DNA of 64,000 nt from an uncultured Acidocella sp. (GTDB lineage Bacteria; Pseudomonadota; Alphaproteobacteria; Acetobacterales; Acetobacteraceae). The stretch is from contig NZ_CAMIIE010000008.1 in NCBI RefSeq assembly GCF_946222605.1, forward strand, positions 1 to 64,000, given 5' to 3'. The notes beneath the pieces are model-generated. The model saw nothing but the letters and a program-made list of their open reading frames with translations. It was not told the DNA's origin and did not search any database. This document shows positions 8,787 to 17,400 of this stretch, one piece after another (within the stretch, counting starts at the first letter, position 1; every line of letters begins with the position of its first letter). Both the position numbers and the translations under genes were made by a program.

Positions 8787-10358
8787 ATGGATGCCAGCGC
8801 CGGCCAGTTTGGCCATGTCGATGAGTTCCCGGAAAACGGCCTGAAGGAAATAGAGCTGAATGGCGAGACGCTGCTGCTGGTCAAAACCGCGGACGGGATA
8901 AGAGCCCTATCCGGCCATTGCCCGCATAACGGCGCGCCGTTGAAAAAGGGCGTGCGGGCGGGCGATAAAATCATCTGTCCTTGGCATAAGGCGGCGTTTT
9001 CGCTGGAGTCCGGCAAATGCCTGGCGCCGCCGGCGATCGATGATTTGCAGCGTTACGCGGTTGAGTTGCGCGATGGCATGATTCATGTGCAAGCACGGCC
9101 AGCTTCCCAGCCACAGCCTATCCAGCCGGACAGTGCGCCGTGCTTTGCCATCATCGGCGCCGGCGCCGCCGGGTTTTCGGCGGCGCAGACATTGCGTGCC
9201 GAAGGGTTTTCCGGGCGGATCGTGATGATCGACGCGCCGGGGCGTTTGCCTTATGACCGGACCGCGCTCAGCAAGGCGTTTCTGGCAAAGACAGAGGGCG
9301 CGCATCCGCCGAATTTGCGCGACGAGGGCTTTTACGAACATCACGCCATCGAGCGGCAGAGTGGCGTTGTCGAAGCCTTGGATGTCGAGCAGCGGACGAT
9401 CCGCCTGCGTGGTGGCGCGGCGCAGCGTTTTGATGCCATCTTCATCGCCACCGGCGGTCAGGCAAAGACGCTGGATGTACCAGGCGCCGATCTGGCCGGG
9501 ATCTATACGCTGCGCAGCGCGGATGATGCCGAGGCGATCAAGCAGGCGGCAAGCCGTGCCAAACAAGTTGTGATCGTCGGCTCCAGCTTCATCGGCATGG
9601 AGGTCGCCGCCGCGCTGCGCCAGCGCGACATCGCGGTGACCGTGGTCAGTCCGGAAGCGGTGCCGTTCGAGGCGCATCTGGGCCGTGAAATCGGCGCGGT
9701 GATCCAGAAGCTGCACGAGTCAAAGGGCGTGGTGTTCAAATCCGGCGAGGAGGTGGCGGGCTTCTCGGGCGAAACGGCGGTCAATCTGGTCAAGTTGAAA
9801 AGCGGCGGGCATCTGCCGGCGGATCTCGTCATACTCGGCCTCGGCACGCGCCCGTCCACCTCGTTCCTCGACGGCGCCTTCACCCAGAAGGATGGCGGCG
9901 TGCCGGTGGAGCCCAGCCTGCGCGTGGCGGATGGCGTGTTCGCGGGCGGTGATATCGCCGCCTTCCCGCTCTGGGGCCAGGGTGAGCGCGTGCGGGTGGA
10001 GCATTGGCGTGTTGCCGAACAGCACGGGCGAATTGCCGCTTTGAACATGCTGGCGCGCCCGGCCCGCTTCGCGCAGACGCCGTTTTTCTGGACCATCCAT
10101 TATGGCCAGCGTTTCGACTATGCCGGGCTGGGGCGGGGCGATGATACGTTAAGCGTGCGTGGGGATCTGCAAGGCGATGGCTTCATCGCCTATTATGTCC
10201 GTGACGGCAAAGTGGTTGCCGCCCTTGGCCATCAGCGCGACCAGGAGATGGCGGCGATCATCGAGCTGCTCGACCGCCGCCAGGATTGGAGCGTGGAGGC
10301 GCTGCACCCGCAAGGCCAGACGCCGGTTCAGGTTCTGGAGAATTTGTTGAAAGCTTAA
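8787..10358 (+). CDS. Rieske/FAD pyridine-nucleotide reductase fusion (AIF-like)
   Basis: A 523-residue fusion. Residues 1-100 form a Rieske domain with C45PH47 and C64PWH67 as [2Fe-2S] ligands. The rest is a two-dinucleotide reductase with FAD-binding IIGAGAAGFSAA, a PYDRTALSK block and NAD-binding VVIVGSSFIGMEVAAALRQ, followed by the FAD-contacting FAGGDIA. The layout is that of ferredoxin/rubredoxin reductase-like AIF-family enzymes. The start at 8787 is set by AAGGAAGGAG six nt upstream; the ATG at 8781 would abut it. The electron acceptor is unknown. Its stop shares TTAA with the stop of the convergent lactonase gene, leaving no room for a terminator. Confidence 0.85.
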   Translation: MDASAGQFGHVDEFPENGLKEIELNGETLLLVKTADGIRALSGHCPHNGAPLKKGVRAGDKIICPWHKAAFSLESGKCLAPPAIDDLQRYAVELRDGMIHVQARPASQPQPIQPDSAPCFAIIGAGAAGFSAAQTLRAEGFSGRIVMIDAPGRLPYDRTALSKAFLAKTEGAHPPNLRDEGFYEHHAIERQSGVVEALDVEQRTIRLRGGAAQRFDAIFIATGGQAKTLDVPGADLAGIYTLRSADDAEAIKQAASRAKQVVIVGSSFIGMEVAAALRQRDIAVTVVSPEAVPFEAHLGREIGAVIQKLHESKGVVFKSGEEVAGFSGETAVNLVKLKSGGHLPADLVILGLGTRPSTSFLDGAFTQKDGGVPVEPSLRVADGVFAGGDIAAFPLWGQGERVRVEHWRVAEQHGRIAALNMLARPARFAQTPFFWTIHYGQRFDYAGLGRGDDTLSVRGDLQGDGFIAYYVRDGKVVAALGHQRDQEMAAIIELLDRRQDWSVEALHPQGQTPVQVLENLLKA

Positions 10359-11233
10359 CGCACCCGCCAATGGCGCTCCAGCCCGCGCGGGCCGGGGCGC
10401 AGGCGGAACAGCCCGCCGGCCTGCGGCTCACGGGCCAGGGCTGCATCGTCCAGCCCCTCGCGCGCGCTGGTGATATAGAGCCACTCCAGCGCCTTTCCGG
10501 CGAAGCAGCATTTGGTCGGCTGGCTCACCGGCAGCGCGATGGTCGCGGCCAGCGCGCCATCCGGCGCGTAGCGATGCAGACAGAAGCCGCCATGATTGGC
10601 GCACCAGAGATGGCCCTCCTCATCCATCGCCGCGCCATCGGGTATGCCGGGCCCGGGCTGGCGCGCAAACACCCGCCGTTCGCCCAGCGCGCCGATCTCG
10701 CGGTCATAGAGATAGCGATAAATCACCCGCTCCTCGCTATGGGAGAGATACATGCTCTGCTCGTCCGCGCTCCAGGCCATGCTGTTGGTGATTTCGGCGA
10801 AATCCGGGTAGGCGCGCAACCCTTCGGCGGTCTTGTAGCTATAAAGCGCGCCTTTGCGGTCGGTCTGGCGCCCCTCCAGCGGGTCCGTCATCACCCCGAC
10901 CCAGAAGCGCCCGGTGGAATCACAGCCGCTTTCATTGAAGCGGATCAGCGCCGGGTCGAACGGGGCAGGGGCGGCAAGGGCGAGGCGGCCAGTGTCCAGG
11001 CTCAGCCAGTGCAGCCCGGTGCGCAGCGCCACCAAGGCGCGCCCCCGCCCATCCAGCGCGAAGCCGCCAATATCGGCGGGCAGAACCCAGCGCCTCTGGC
11101 TGTCATCCGTCAGCTTGCGGGCGAACAGGCAGGGCGCCTTGATATCCGCCCAGTACAGCGTCTCTTCCTGCGGTACCCAGAGCGGCGATTCGCCGATGCT
11201 GGCGCGGGCATCTTCGACCAGTTCGATCTTCAC
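10355..11233 (-). CDS. SMP-30/gluconolactonase family protein
   Basis: A 292-residue six-bladed beta-propeller of the SMP-30/gluconolaconase/LRE family. Glu15 in GESPLW and the later NSMAWSADEQSMYLSHS supply the usual metal-binding residues; TGRFWVGVMTDP is also typical. Members hydrolyse sugar lactones. The GTG start at 11233 overlaps the GMC stop (GTGA) and has GGGGGAG upstream; longer frames give non-family sequence. It is last in the five-gene minus-strand operon, and a lactonase fits after a sugar-oxidising dehydrogenase. Confidence 0.85.
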   Translation of the reverse strand: MKIELVEDARASIGESPLWVPQEETLYWADIKAPCLFARKLTDDSQRRWVLPADIGGFALDGRGRALVALRTGLHWLSLDTGRLALAAPAPFDPALIRFNESGCDSTGRFWVGVMTDPLEGRQTDRKGALYSYKTAEGLRAYPDFAEITNSMAWSADEQSMYLSHSEERVIYRYLYDREIGALGERRVFARQPGPGIPDGAAMDEEGHLWCANHGGFCLHRYAPDGALAATIALPVSQPTKCCFAGKALEWLYITSAREGLDDAALAREPQAGGLFRLRPGPRGLERHWRVR

Positions 11234-12864
11234 AGCTCCCCCCTCTGCGCCATGGCCTTGATCCGGTCCGCGGTGCGCAGCGCGATGGCCTGGATGGTGA
11301 GCGAGGGATTGACCCCGCCCGTGGTGGGAAACACCGAGCCGTCGCAGATCCAGAGATTGGGAATGTCCCAGCTCCGGCAATCGGCATTCACCACGCTGTC
11401 CTGCGGGGTGAAGCCCATGCGGGCGGTGCCGGCGAGATGGTTGGCATCCTCGGTCTGGGCGAAGATGTCTTCCGCGCCGATGGCGTCCATGCTGCGTGTC
11501 ATCTGGCCGATGGCATGCTGGATCAGCGCCTTGTCATTCTCGCCCCAGGAGAAGCTGATGCGCGGGATGTTCAGGCCATATTGGTCGGTCTCCTCGGCCA
11601 GCGTCACGCTGTTGCGCGCATCCGGCAGCGTCTCGCCGACCATTTTCAGCCCGACCTGATGGTTATACTGCATCATCTCCTGGCGCAGCGCCTCGCCCCA
11701 GAGGCCGCGTGCGCCGGTCTGGATGAACGCCCATTCGATCGGCAGCGGCCCTTGCGCCATCCAGCAATAGCCGCCAAAGAAATCTTTTTTGTCCTCGTAA
11801 TTCCAATGTTCGGTCAGGGTGAGGGAGGGCGGGCCCTTATACCAGCGCACCTCCTCTTGCATCCGCCCGAACACCGCCTGGTTGCTCTGGCTCATCAGAT
11901 ATTTGCCGACCAGCCCGGAGCTGTTGGCCAGCCCCCGCGGATGGCGCGGCGTGGCGGAGTTGAGCAGCAGACGCGGCGTTTCCACCGCGTAGCCGGCCAC
12001 CACCACATTGCGGGCTTTCTGGAAATGCCAGGCGCCATCGCGATGGAACCGCACGCCGGTAACGCGGTCCGCCGCGTTCACCTCGATCCGCCCGGCCATA
12101 GCGAGATCGCGGATTTCCGCTCCCGCCTTGATCGCGCGGGGGATCCAGGTGTTCAACGTGCTCTGCTTGGCGTTGGTGGAGCAGCCAAAGCGGCAGAAGC
12201 CGCGATAAACGCAAGGCGGAGCCTCGCCACGCGGGGCGGAAACAGTGGCCAGCGGCGTCTCCGTCCATTTGATCCCCAGCGCCTGCGCGCCTTTCGCCAG
12301 CAGCTTGCCGGCGGCGTTGATTTCATGGGCGCGGTAAGGGTAGCGCGGGCGCTTGGGCCCCCAGGGATAGCTTACCGGGCCGGAGATGCTCAGCGCCTGC
12401 TCGGCTTGCCGGTAATAGCCCCACATTTCCCGCCAATCCAGCGGCCAATCCGCGCCATAGCCCAGCAGGCTGCGGCTCTTGAACCATTCCGGGCGGAAGC
12501 GCAGCGAGACCATGGCGAAATGCACCATCGAGCCGCCCACCGCCTTGCCGCTATTCTTGCCCCCCATCTGCAGCGGGTTTTCGCCGGTGCAGATGCGCTT
12601 ATCCTGCCAGTAGAGCTTGCCCTGCTCGGTCTCGTCGGAGGCGAAATCCTCCAGCGGGCGGAAATACGGGCCGGCATCCATCGCCACCACGGAAAAGCCG
12701 TGCTCGGCGAGCTTGCCGGCCAGCGTGCCACCGCCGGCGCCGGTGCCGATGATGAGGAAATCCACCTCCTCATCCAGCCCGTATTGGCGCATCGGAATCC
12801 AGCCGCCTTCGCGGAACACATCCGGCGCCCGCCCGCCGGTGGCGCGCAGCCCCTCAGGCGACAT
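11230..12864 (-). CDS. GMC-family FAD oxidoreductase (gluconate/sugar dehydrogenase large subunit type)
   Basis: A 544-residue glucose-methanol-choline oxidoreductase. FLIIGTGAGGGTLAGKLAEHG (about 36-56) is the ADP-binding fold, and CVYRGFCRFGCSTNAKQST and HLAGTARMG followed by TTGGVNPSLTIQAIA supply the C-terminal substrate/FAD motifs including the His and Asn of the active site. Paired with a subunit 3-like protein it resembles membrane-bound gluconate 2-dehydrogenase or sorbitol dehydrogenase, but no cytochrome c subunit is present here. The start overlaps the preceding gene by 11 nt. Substrate unknown. Confidence 0.87.
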   Translation of the reverse strand: MSPEGLRATGGRAPDVFREGGWIPMRQYGLDEEVDFLIIGTGAGGGTLAGKLAEHGFSVVAMDAGPYFRPLEDFASDETEQGKLYWQDKRICTGENPLQMGGKNSGKAVGGSMVHFAMVSLRFRPEWFKSRSLLGYGADWPLDWREMWGYYRQAEQALSISGPVSYPWGPKRPRYPYRAHEINAAGKLLAKGAQALGIKWTETPLATVSAPRGEAPPCVYRGFCRFGCSTNAKQSTLNTWIPRAIKAGAEIRDLAMAGRIEVNAADRVTGVRFHRDGAWHFQKARNVVVAGYAVETPRLLLNSATPRHPRGLANSSGLVGKYLMSQSNQAVFGRMQEEVRWYKGPPSLTLTEHWNYEDKKDFFGGYCWMAQGPLPIEWAFIQTGARGLWGEALRQEMMQYNHQVGLKMVGETLPDARNSVTLAEETDQYGLNIPRISFSWGENDKALIQHAIGQMTRSMDAIGAEDIFAQTEDANHLAGTARMGFTPQDSVVNADCRSWDIPNLWICDGSVFPTTGGVNPSLTIQAIALRTADRIKAMAQRGEL

Positions 12865-13495
12865 GGCGGTTATGGCGCAGGGCGCGCGCCTCCTGGCCGG
12901 GCTTGGCTTCCGCCGCCTCCCAAGGGTCTTTCCGGTCGGCCTCCATGCGCACATAGCCGCGCGGGCTGGCCGGGCCGCCAAAGCCGATCTCGCTCCAGGC
13001 GGTCGGGTGGCTGTAATAGGCCTCGACGATATCCGGCAGCAGCCGCTTGGCGAAGAACAGCTTCGGCGGCACCCGCTCCCAATGCGGGCCGTCGCAGGCG
13101 CCGTCCTGCATCGCGTGCAGCAGCGCATCGGCGGCGCGATCATTGAGGTCGGCAAAGCCGGCCCCGTGGCGGTTGCGGGCCTCCTGGTCCAACGCCGCCA
13201 GCGCGCGCCGCCAGGCCTCGCCATCCCAGGGCATCGGCTCCACCCGGGTGCCGATCTCGCCGGCGCGCAGCATTTTCGCGTCGATCAGTGCCGCAACCGG
13301 CACTGGCGGGCGATCCGTCGGCTGCGGGATGATGCGCGCGCAAAGCCGCTCCAGCACCGCGAAGCCGGGCGCATCGAAAAAGCGCGGCTCCCGGGAGACC
13401 GCCAGCCGGGCATCCACGGCCGCGCGGGTGGCGTGGTTCCAGGACAGGCCGGCGCGTTTGTTCAGCACGTCATAGCCGGGGAAACGCTCATTCAT
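12854..13495 (-). CDS. Gluconate 2-dehydrogenase subunit 3 family protein
   Basis: A 213-residue protein of the family that partners GMC dehydrogenases (FAVLERLCARIIPQP near the N-terminus, and LPDIVEAYYSHPTAWSEIGFGGPASPRGYV near the end, the latter typical). No clear Tat or Sec signal peptide is seen in the predicted N-terminus, unlike the periplasmic subunits, so this pair may act in the cytoplasm or may use an unrecognised export route. It sits 4 nt after the TPP enzyme gene and overlaps the GMC gene. Confidence 0.8.
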   Translation of the reverse strand: MNERFPGYDVLNKRAGLSWNHATRAAVDARLAVSREPRFFDAPGFAVLERLCARIIPQPTDRPPVPVAALIDAKMLRAGEIGTRVEPMPWDGEAWRRALAALDQEARNRHGAGFADLNDRAADALLHAMQDGACDGPHWERVPPKLFFAKRLLPDIVEAYYSHPTAWSEIGFGGPASPRGYVRMEADRKDPWEAAEAKPGQEARALRHNRHVA

Positions 13496-13499
13496 GCGC

Positions 13500-15284
13500 C
13501 TATTTCCCGTTCGGCAGCACGGAGGCCAGCATCTGCCGGGTGGAGTTCTTCACCACCGAAGCCCGTTCCGGCTCGCGCCAGAGCGAGGAGAGGAAATTCC
13601 GCGCATCCTTGGCGGTGATATGCGGCGGCAGCGGCGGCACGTTCGGGTCGGTGCGCATTTCCAGAATCACCGGCCGGTCGGCCGCCAGCGCCTCGTCCCA
13701 GGCCGGGCCGATCTGCTCCGGTCTATCGACATAAATGCCCTTCAGCCCGAGCAGCTCGGCATATTTGGCGTAGGGGAAATCCGGGATGGATTGGGTGGAG
13801 AGCGTCTTCGCCTCGCCCAGCTGCACGCGCTCCTCCCAGGTGACCTGGTTGAGATCCTGGTTGTTGAGCACCATTACGATGAAATGCGGGGTTTTCCATT
13901 GCCGCCAATATTTCTTCACGGTGATCATCTCGCAGATGCCGTTCATCTGCATCGCCCCATCGCCCATGAAGGCGATGACGCTGCGCTCCGGAAACGCGAA
14001 TTTCGCCGCGATCGCGTAGGGCACACCGGCCCCCAGCGAGGCCAGCCCGCCGGAGAGCGAGCCTTTCATTCCCCGGCGCATTTTGATGTCGCGCCCGTAC
14101 CAGTTGGCGACGGAGCCGGAATCCCCGGTCATGATCGCGTTCTCGGGCAAGCGCGGGGAGAGCTCCCAGAACACGCGCTGCGGGTTGATCGGGCTGGCCG
14201 GCTGCAGGGCGCGGTCTTCCATCAGCTTCCACCAGGAGGCGATATTTTTCTCGATGCTGTTGCGCCAGCCAAGATCCTGCTTCTGCGTCAAGAGCGGCAG
14301 CAAGGCGCGCAGCGTGGCCGCGCTGTCGCCGATCAGATTGACCTCCATCGGGTAGCGCAGGCTGAGATTGGCGCCGTCAATATCGATCTGCACGCCGCGC
14401 GCCTTGCCGGGCTCGGGCAGGAATTCCGAGTAGGGGAAGGCGGAGCCGATCATCAGCAGCGTGTCGCAGCCTTTCATCATGTCCCAGGTCGGCTTGGTGC
14501 CGAGCAGCCCGATGCCGCCGGTCACGAAGGACAGCTCATCCGGCAGCGCCGCCTTGCCGAGCAGCGCCTTGGCCACGCCTGCCCCCAGCCGGTTGGCGAT
14601 TTCGATCACCTCATCGGTCGCATTCAGCGCCCCGGCGCCGACCAGGATCGCGACTTTCTTGCCCTCATTCAGCACGGCGGCGGCTTTCTGCAGCCCCTCG
14701 GCCTCCGGCGTGCGCGCCGGGGTGGCGAAGCCGATGCCGGTATGGGTGGCGCCATGCGCCATCGGCGGGTCGCTGTAAGGTAGCTCCTGCAGATCATTCG
14801 GCAGAATCACGCAGGTCACGGTGCGTTTCTCATGCGCGATGCGCACCGCCCGGTCGATCAGATGCCGCACCTGCTCGGGCACGCTCGCTGTCATCACGAA
14901 CTCGCCCGCCACATCCTTGAACAGATTTTGCAGGTCGATTTCCTGCTGATAATGCGCGCCCAGCGACGTGCGAGCCTGCTGGCCGACAATGGCGACGACC
15001 GGCGTATGGTCCAGCCTGGCATCATAGAGCCCGTTGAGCAGATGCACCGCACCCGGGCCGGAGGTGGCGTAGCAAAGCCCGACCTGGCCGGTGAATTTCG
15101 CATGCGCCGAGGCCATGAAAGCGGCCATTTCCTCATGCCGCACCTGCACGTAATCCATGTAGGGGAGGGCTTTTTCGAGCGCGATATCCAACCCGCCGAC
15201 GCCGTCCCCCGGATAGCCGTAAACCCGGCTCAGCCCCCATTCGGACAGGCGCTTCCAGACGAATTCAGATACATTCATGCTCAT
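13500..15284 (-). CDS. Thiamine pyrophosphate-dependent enzyme, pyruvate oxidase-like
   Basis: A 594-residue three-domain TPP enzyme: PYR domain with catalytic Glu in VRHEEMAAFMASAHAKFTG, a central domain with GAGALNATDEV, and PP domain with MGDGAMQMNG ending at NNQDLNQ (the GDG...NN cofactor motif). The YGYPGDGVGGLDIAL start is close to PoxB-like pyruvate:quinone oxidoreductases, but the group is usually annotated only as a TPP-requiring protein. GGAG lies 7 nt before the ATG at 15284. Placed in an operon with a GMC dehydrogenase it may supply or use a 2-oxo acid or aldehyde; the reaction is not known. Confidence 0.85.
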   Translation of the reverse strand: MSMNVSEFVWKRLSEWGLSRVYGYPGDGVGGLDIALEKALPYMDYVQVRHEEMAAFMASAHAKFTGQVGLCYATSGPGAVHLLNGLYDARLDHTPVVAIVGQQARTSLGAHYQQEIDLQNLFKDVAGEFVMTASVPEQVRHLIDRAVRIAHEKRTVTCVILPNDLQELPYSDPPMAHGATHTGIGFATPARTPEAEGLQKAAAVLNEGKKVAILVGAGALNATDEVIEIANRLGAGVAKALLGKAALPDELSFVTGGIGLLGTKPTWDMMKGCDTLLMIGSAFPYSEFLPEPGKARGVQIDIDGANLSLRYPMEVNLIGDSAATLRALLPLLTQKQDLGWRNSIEKNIASWWKLMEDRALQPASPINPQRVFWELSPRLPENAIMTGDSGSVANWYGRDIKMRRGMKGSLSGGLASLGAGVPYAIAAKFAFPERSVIAFMGDGAMQMNGICEMITVKKYWRQWKTPHFIVMVLNNQDLNQVTWEERVQLGEAKTLSTQSIPDFPYAKYAELLGLKGIYVDRPEQIGPAWDEALAADRPVILEMRTDPNVPPLPPHITAKDARNFLSSLWREPERASVVKNSTRQMLASVLPNGK

Positions 15285-15297
15285 TGCAAAACTCCGA

Positions 15298-16149
15298 TCA
15301 ATCCTCGGGATGGTCGCGCAGCAGCGCCAGGGCGGCGAGGCCGGCAAGGGCCAGGCCGGTGAAGCTGGGCGGGGCGGGGATGGGCGGGCCATCAACCGCG
15401 TTCTGCCGCCAGTTGCGCCAGCCGCCCATGGCGCGCGAGACGCCGTAAATGTGAAACCCGACACCGGCGATGCCGAGCATCGCGGTCATCCGCAGCCAGA
15501 GCCGCGAAAACCAGCGATTTTTGCGGCCATCGCCGAAAGCGGCATTGGCCATCAGCGCGGCGGCGGCTGGCGGCATCGTCACCGGCAGCAGCATTGCGGG
15601 GTTTTGGAAGGCGCCGCGGAAATGCAGCAACCCGGCCTCGCCGCTGGTGCCAAGCAGGCCGATGGAGGTGACCAGAGACGCCACCCGCCCGGCATTCAGC
15701 CCGCAGATTTTCGGTGTGGTGCCCGGCGCCGCGTCGCGCACCCGCTCGCCCAGCAAGCCGAACAGGCCGGAGAGCAAAATCGCCGCCGGCGCCCCGACAG
15801 GGCCGGAATAGAACAGATTTTGCCAGCTCAGCCCGCCAGGCTTTTTCATCGCGTTGTAAATGTGAAAGCCGGTGCCGGCGAGGCCGGTGGCGGCGGTGAG
15901 TGCGAAAATCGCTTCCCGCTTGGCGTGGCGCCGCTGCTTGTTGTCGCCATGGCCATGCAGCGATCCCGCCAGCGCCGCCAGCGATGTCGCAATCGGCGTC
16001 AGCATCGCCGGATTGTGAAAATCCCCGCGATAATGCTCAATCGCGCTGTCCAGCAGCACGGAAGTCGCCAGCATCGCCGCGCCACGGTTGAGGCGTTTGG
16101 CGGCGAGGACAGCGGTTGTATGACGTTGGGCTTGCACGGGCGGTTGCAT
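15298..16149 (-). CDS. Unknown membrane protein with internal duplication
   Basis: A 283-residue hydrophobic protein that I cannot assign. It contains two related halves: HYRGDFHNPAMLTPIATSL is repeated as HFRGAFQNPAMLLPVTMPP, and AGTGFHIYNAMKKPGG is repeated as AGVGFHIYGVSRAMGG, each followed by a Pro-rich segment and a hydrophobic helix. Several helices are predicted by eye. The ATG at 16149 is chosen because GGAGG precedes it by 4 nt. First gene of the TPP/GMC operon (13 nt before the TPP gene), so it may anchor the complex in the membrane or pass electrons to quinone. Confidence 0.7.
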   Translation of the reverse strand: MQPPVQAQRHTTAVLAAKRLNRGAAMLATSVLLDSAIEHYRGDFHNPAMLTPIATSLAALAGSLHGHGDNKQRRHAKREAIFALTAATGLAGTGFHIYNAMKKPGGLSWQNLFYSGPVGAPAAILLSGLFGLLGERVRDAAPGTTPKICGLNAGRVASLVTSIGLLGTSGEAGLLHFRGAFQNPAMLLPVTMPPAAAALMANAAFGDGRKNRWFSRLWLRMTAMLGIAGVGFHIYGVSRAMGGWRNWRQNAVDGPPIPAPPSFTGLALAGLAALALLRDHPED

Positions 16150-16344
16150 CCGGCCTCCGGCTTGGGACGTGGTCCACGGAATATGGCACCGGGGAGGCGT
16201 GAGAAAATAGATGCGGCCGTTAACATCCGGCCATTTTTGCGGCTTTGGCCCGCGCCCCGGTGTGGCGGCTGCCGCGACACCCCATCTCCACGAAAGCCCG
16301 CCGCATTGCAGGCGGCGATCAAGTTCAGCTGAAAGGAGACGTCC

Positions 16345-16794
16345 ATGCCAGCGAAATTGCTGCACGAGGCAAATGGTTTGCGGGTTTTCTCAATCGTTTT
16401 GAAGACCGGCGAGGACATCATGGAAGCGCTGAATGCGTTCGTGCGCGCGCAACAGGTGGCGGCGGCGCAGATCACCGCCATCGGCGCGTTCAGCGCCGCG
16501 ATGCTCGGCTATTATGACTGGGCCTCGAAAACTTATTTGAAATTGCCCGTGGATGAGCAGGTCGAGGTCGCGGCTTTGTTGGGCGACGTGGCCCTGGGCG
16601 AGGATGGGGCACCGGCCTTGCATCTGCATTGCGTGCTGGCGCGGCGCGATGGCAGCACCAAGGCCGGGCATCTGCTTTCCGGCACCGTACGGCCCACACT
16701 GGAAATCCTGCTGACAGAAAGCCCCGCGCATCTGCGCAAGAAACATGATGCTGAGAGCGGTCTGGCGCTGATCGATCTGCCGCATTCGGATTAG
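16345..16794 (+). CDS. PCC/PPC-domain (DUF296) protein
   Basis: A 149-residue single-domain protein of the PPC/DUF296 fold found in plant AT-hook proteins and as free-standing bacterial proteins. Typical elements are GEDIMEALNAFVRAQQ, ITAIGAFSAAMLGYYD and LHLHCVLARRDGSTKAGHL, whose histidines may bind metal. The molecular role of the bacterial members is not settled. AAAGGAG lies upstream. Its TAG stop codon is the first three bases of a 104-bp repeat. Confidence 0.85.
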   Translation: MPAKLLHEANGLRVFSIVLKTGEDIMEALNAFVRAQQVAAAQITAIGAFSAAMLGYYDWASKTYLKLPVDEQVEVAALLGDVALGEDGAPALHLHCVLARRDGSTKAGHLLSGTVRPTLEILLTESPAHLRKKHDAESGLALIDLPHSD

Positions 16795-16895
16795 AGCAAT
16801 ATGTGTTTAGGTTGACGCGCCAGCGTCAAAATAAACACATGAAATTGCTCGCTAAAACAAAATTTAGAGCATCAGGCTAAAAGCTTGATGCTCTA
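16792..16895 (-). repeat. 104-bp two-hairpin repeat, copy 1
   Basis: Begins TAGAGCAATATG and ends GATGCTCTA; the reverse complement of copies 2-4. Read on the minus strand it is hairpin A (stem TAGAGCATCAAGC, with one mismatch in this copy, loop TTTTA), an AT-rich linker, then long hairpin B (GAGCAATTTCATGTGTTTA pairing with TAAACACATATTGCTC around a GACGC-TGGC-GCGTC core). Ends are inverted GAGC/GCTC flanked by TA, as in elements that duplicate TA on insertion. The terminal TAG is the stop codon of the DUF296 gene. Confidence 0.9.
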
Positions 16896-17024
16896 AAGCC
16901 GGGACATGAAATGTGACGCGTTGAAATCTGTGCCTTCACGTGGGTTCGCGCCAGCTTCGCTTCAGGTGGCAGAGCCTGGCGAAGCGTGATACAGGCCGCC
17001 GGCATTTGAACGGGATGAAGATTT

Positions 17025-17363
17025 ATGCAGGCGATGATCCAACCGGCGGCCGCCTTCAAGAGTAACCTGGCGCAATTGCCCGGCATCGAGGGGGTCAAGC
17101 GCATCGAGCTGTTCGATGCCGCCGGGGCGCTGGTGGCCAGCATCGAGAACCAGCCGGGCAAGCAAGGCTCCCTGGCCGTCTATCTCTATCTGCGGCAGCT
17201 GTTCGGGATGCTGGATGCGAAGGCGGCGGCGCATGGGCTGGCGGTCTTTGCCGAGCATACCGAGGATGCCCGCCAGCGCCCCGGCGCGCATCCGAATATC
17301 GACCGGCTGCTGGCGCTGGCGCAGGGGGCGGCGCCGCTGCGCATCGAGGTCATCGCGGCCTGA
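17025..17363 (+). CDS. DUF2322-like conserved hypothetical protein
   Basis: A 112-residue soluble protein. The features FKSNLAQLPGIEGVKRIELFD, SIENQPGKQGSLAVYLYL and FAEHTEDARQRPGAHPNIDRLL match my memory of the DUF2322 family, whose function is unknown. It stands alone between the repeat and the convergent kinase gene, with 37 nt separating the two stops and no evident hairpin. Confidence 0.7.
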   Translation: MQAMIQPAAAFKSNLAQLPGIEGVKRIELFDAAGALVASIENQPGKQGSLAVYLYLRQLFGMLDAKAAAHGLAVFAEHTEDARQRPGAHPNIDRLLALAQGAAPLRIEVIAA

Positions 17364-17400
17364 CATGGCTCTCGCCGCGTCAGCCTGAACGCATGCGCCG

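Noticed and set aside
11437..13146. Long plus-strand open frame (569 codons) opposite the GMC and subunit 3 genes
   Set aside because: Rich in His, Arg, Gln and Pro with no family features; it is an antisense frame of GC-rich coding DNA.
16792..16895. Considered as an ordinary rho-independent terminator
   Set aside because: Exact 104-bp length, near-identity in four dispersed places, two hairpins and inverted TA-GAGC/GCTC-TA ends point to a dispersed repeat, even if it may also terminate transcription.
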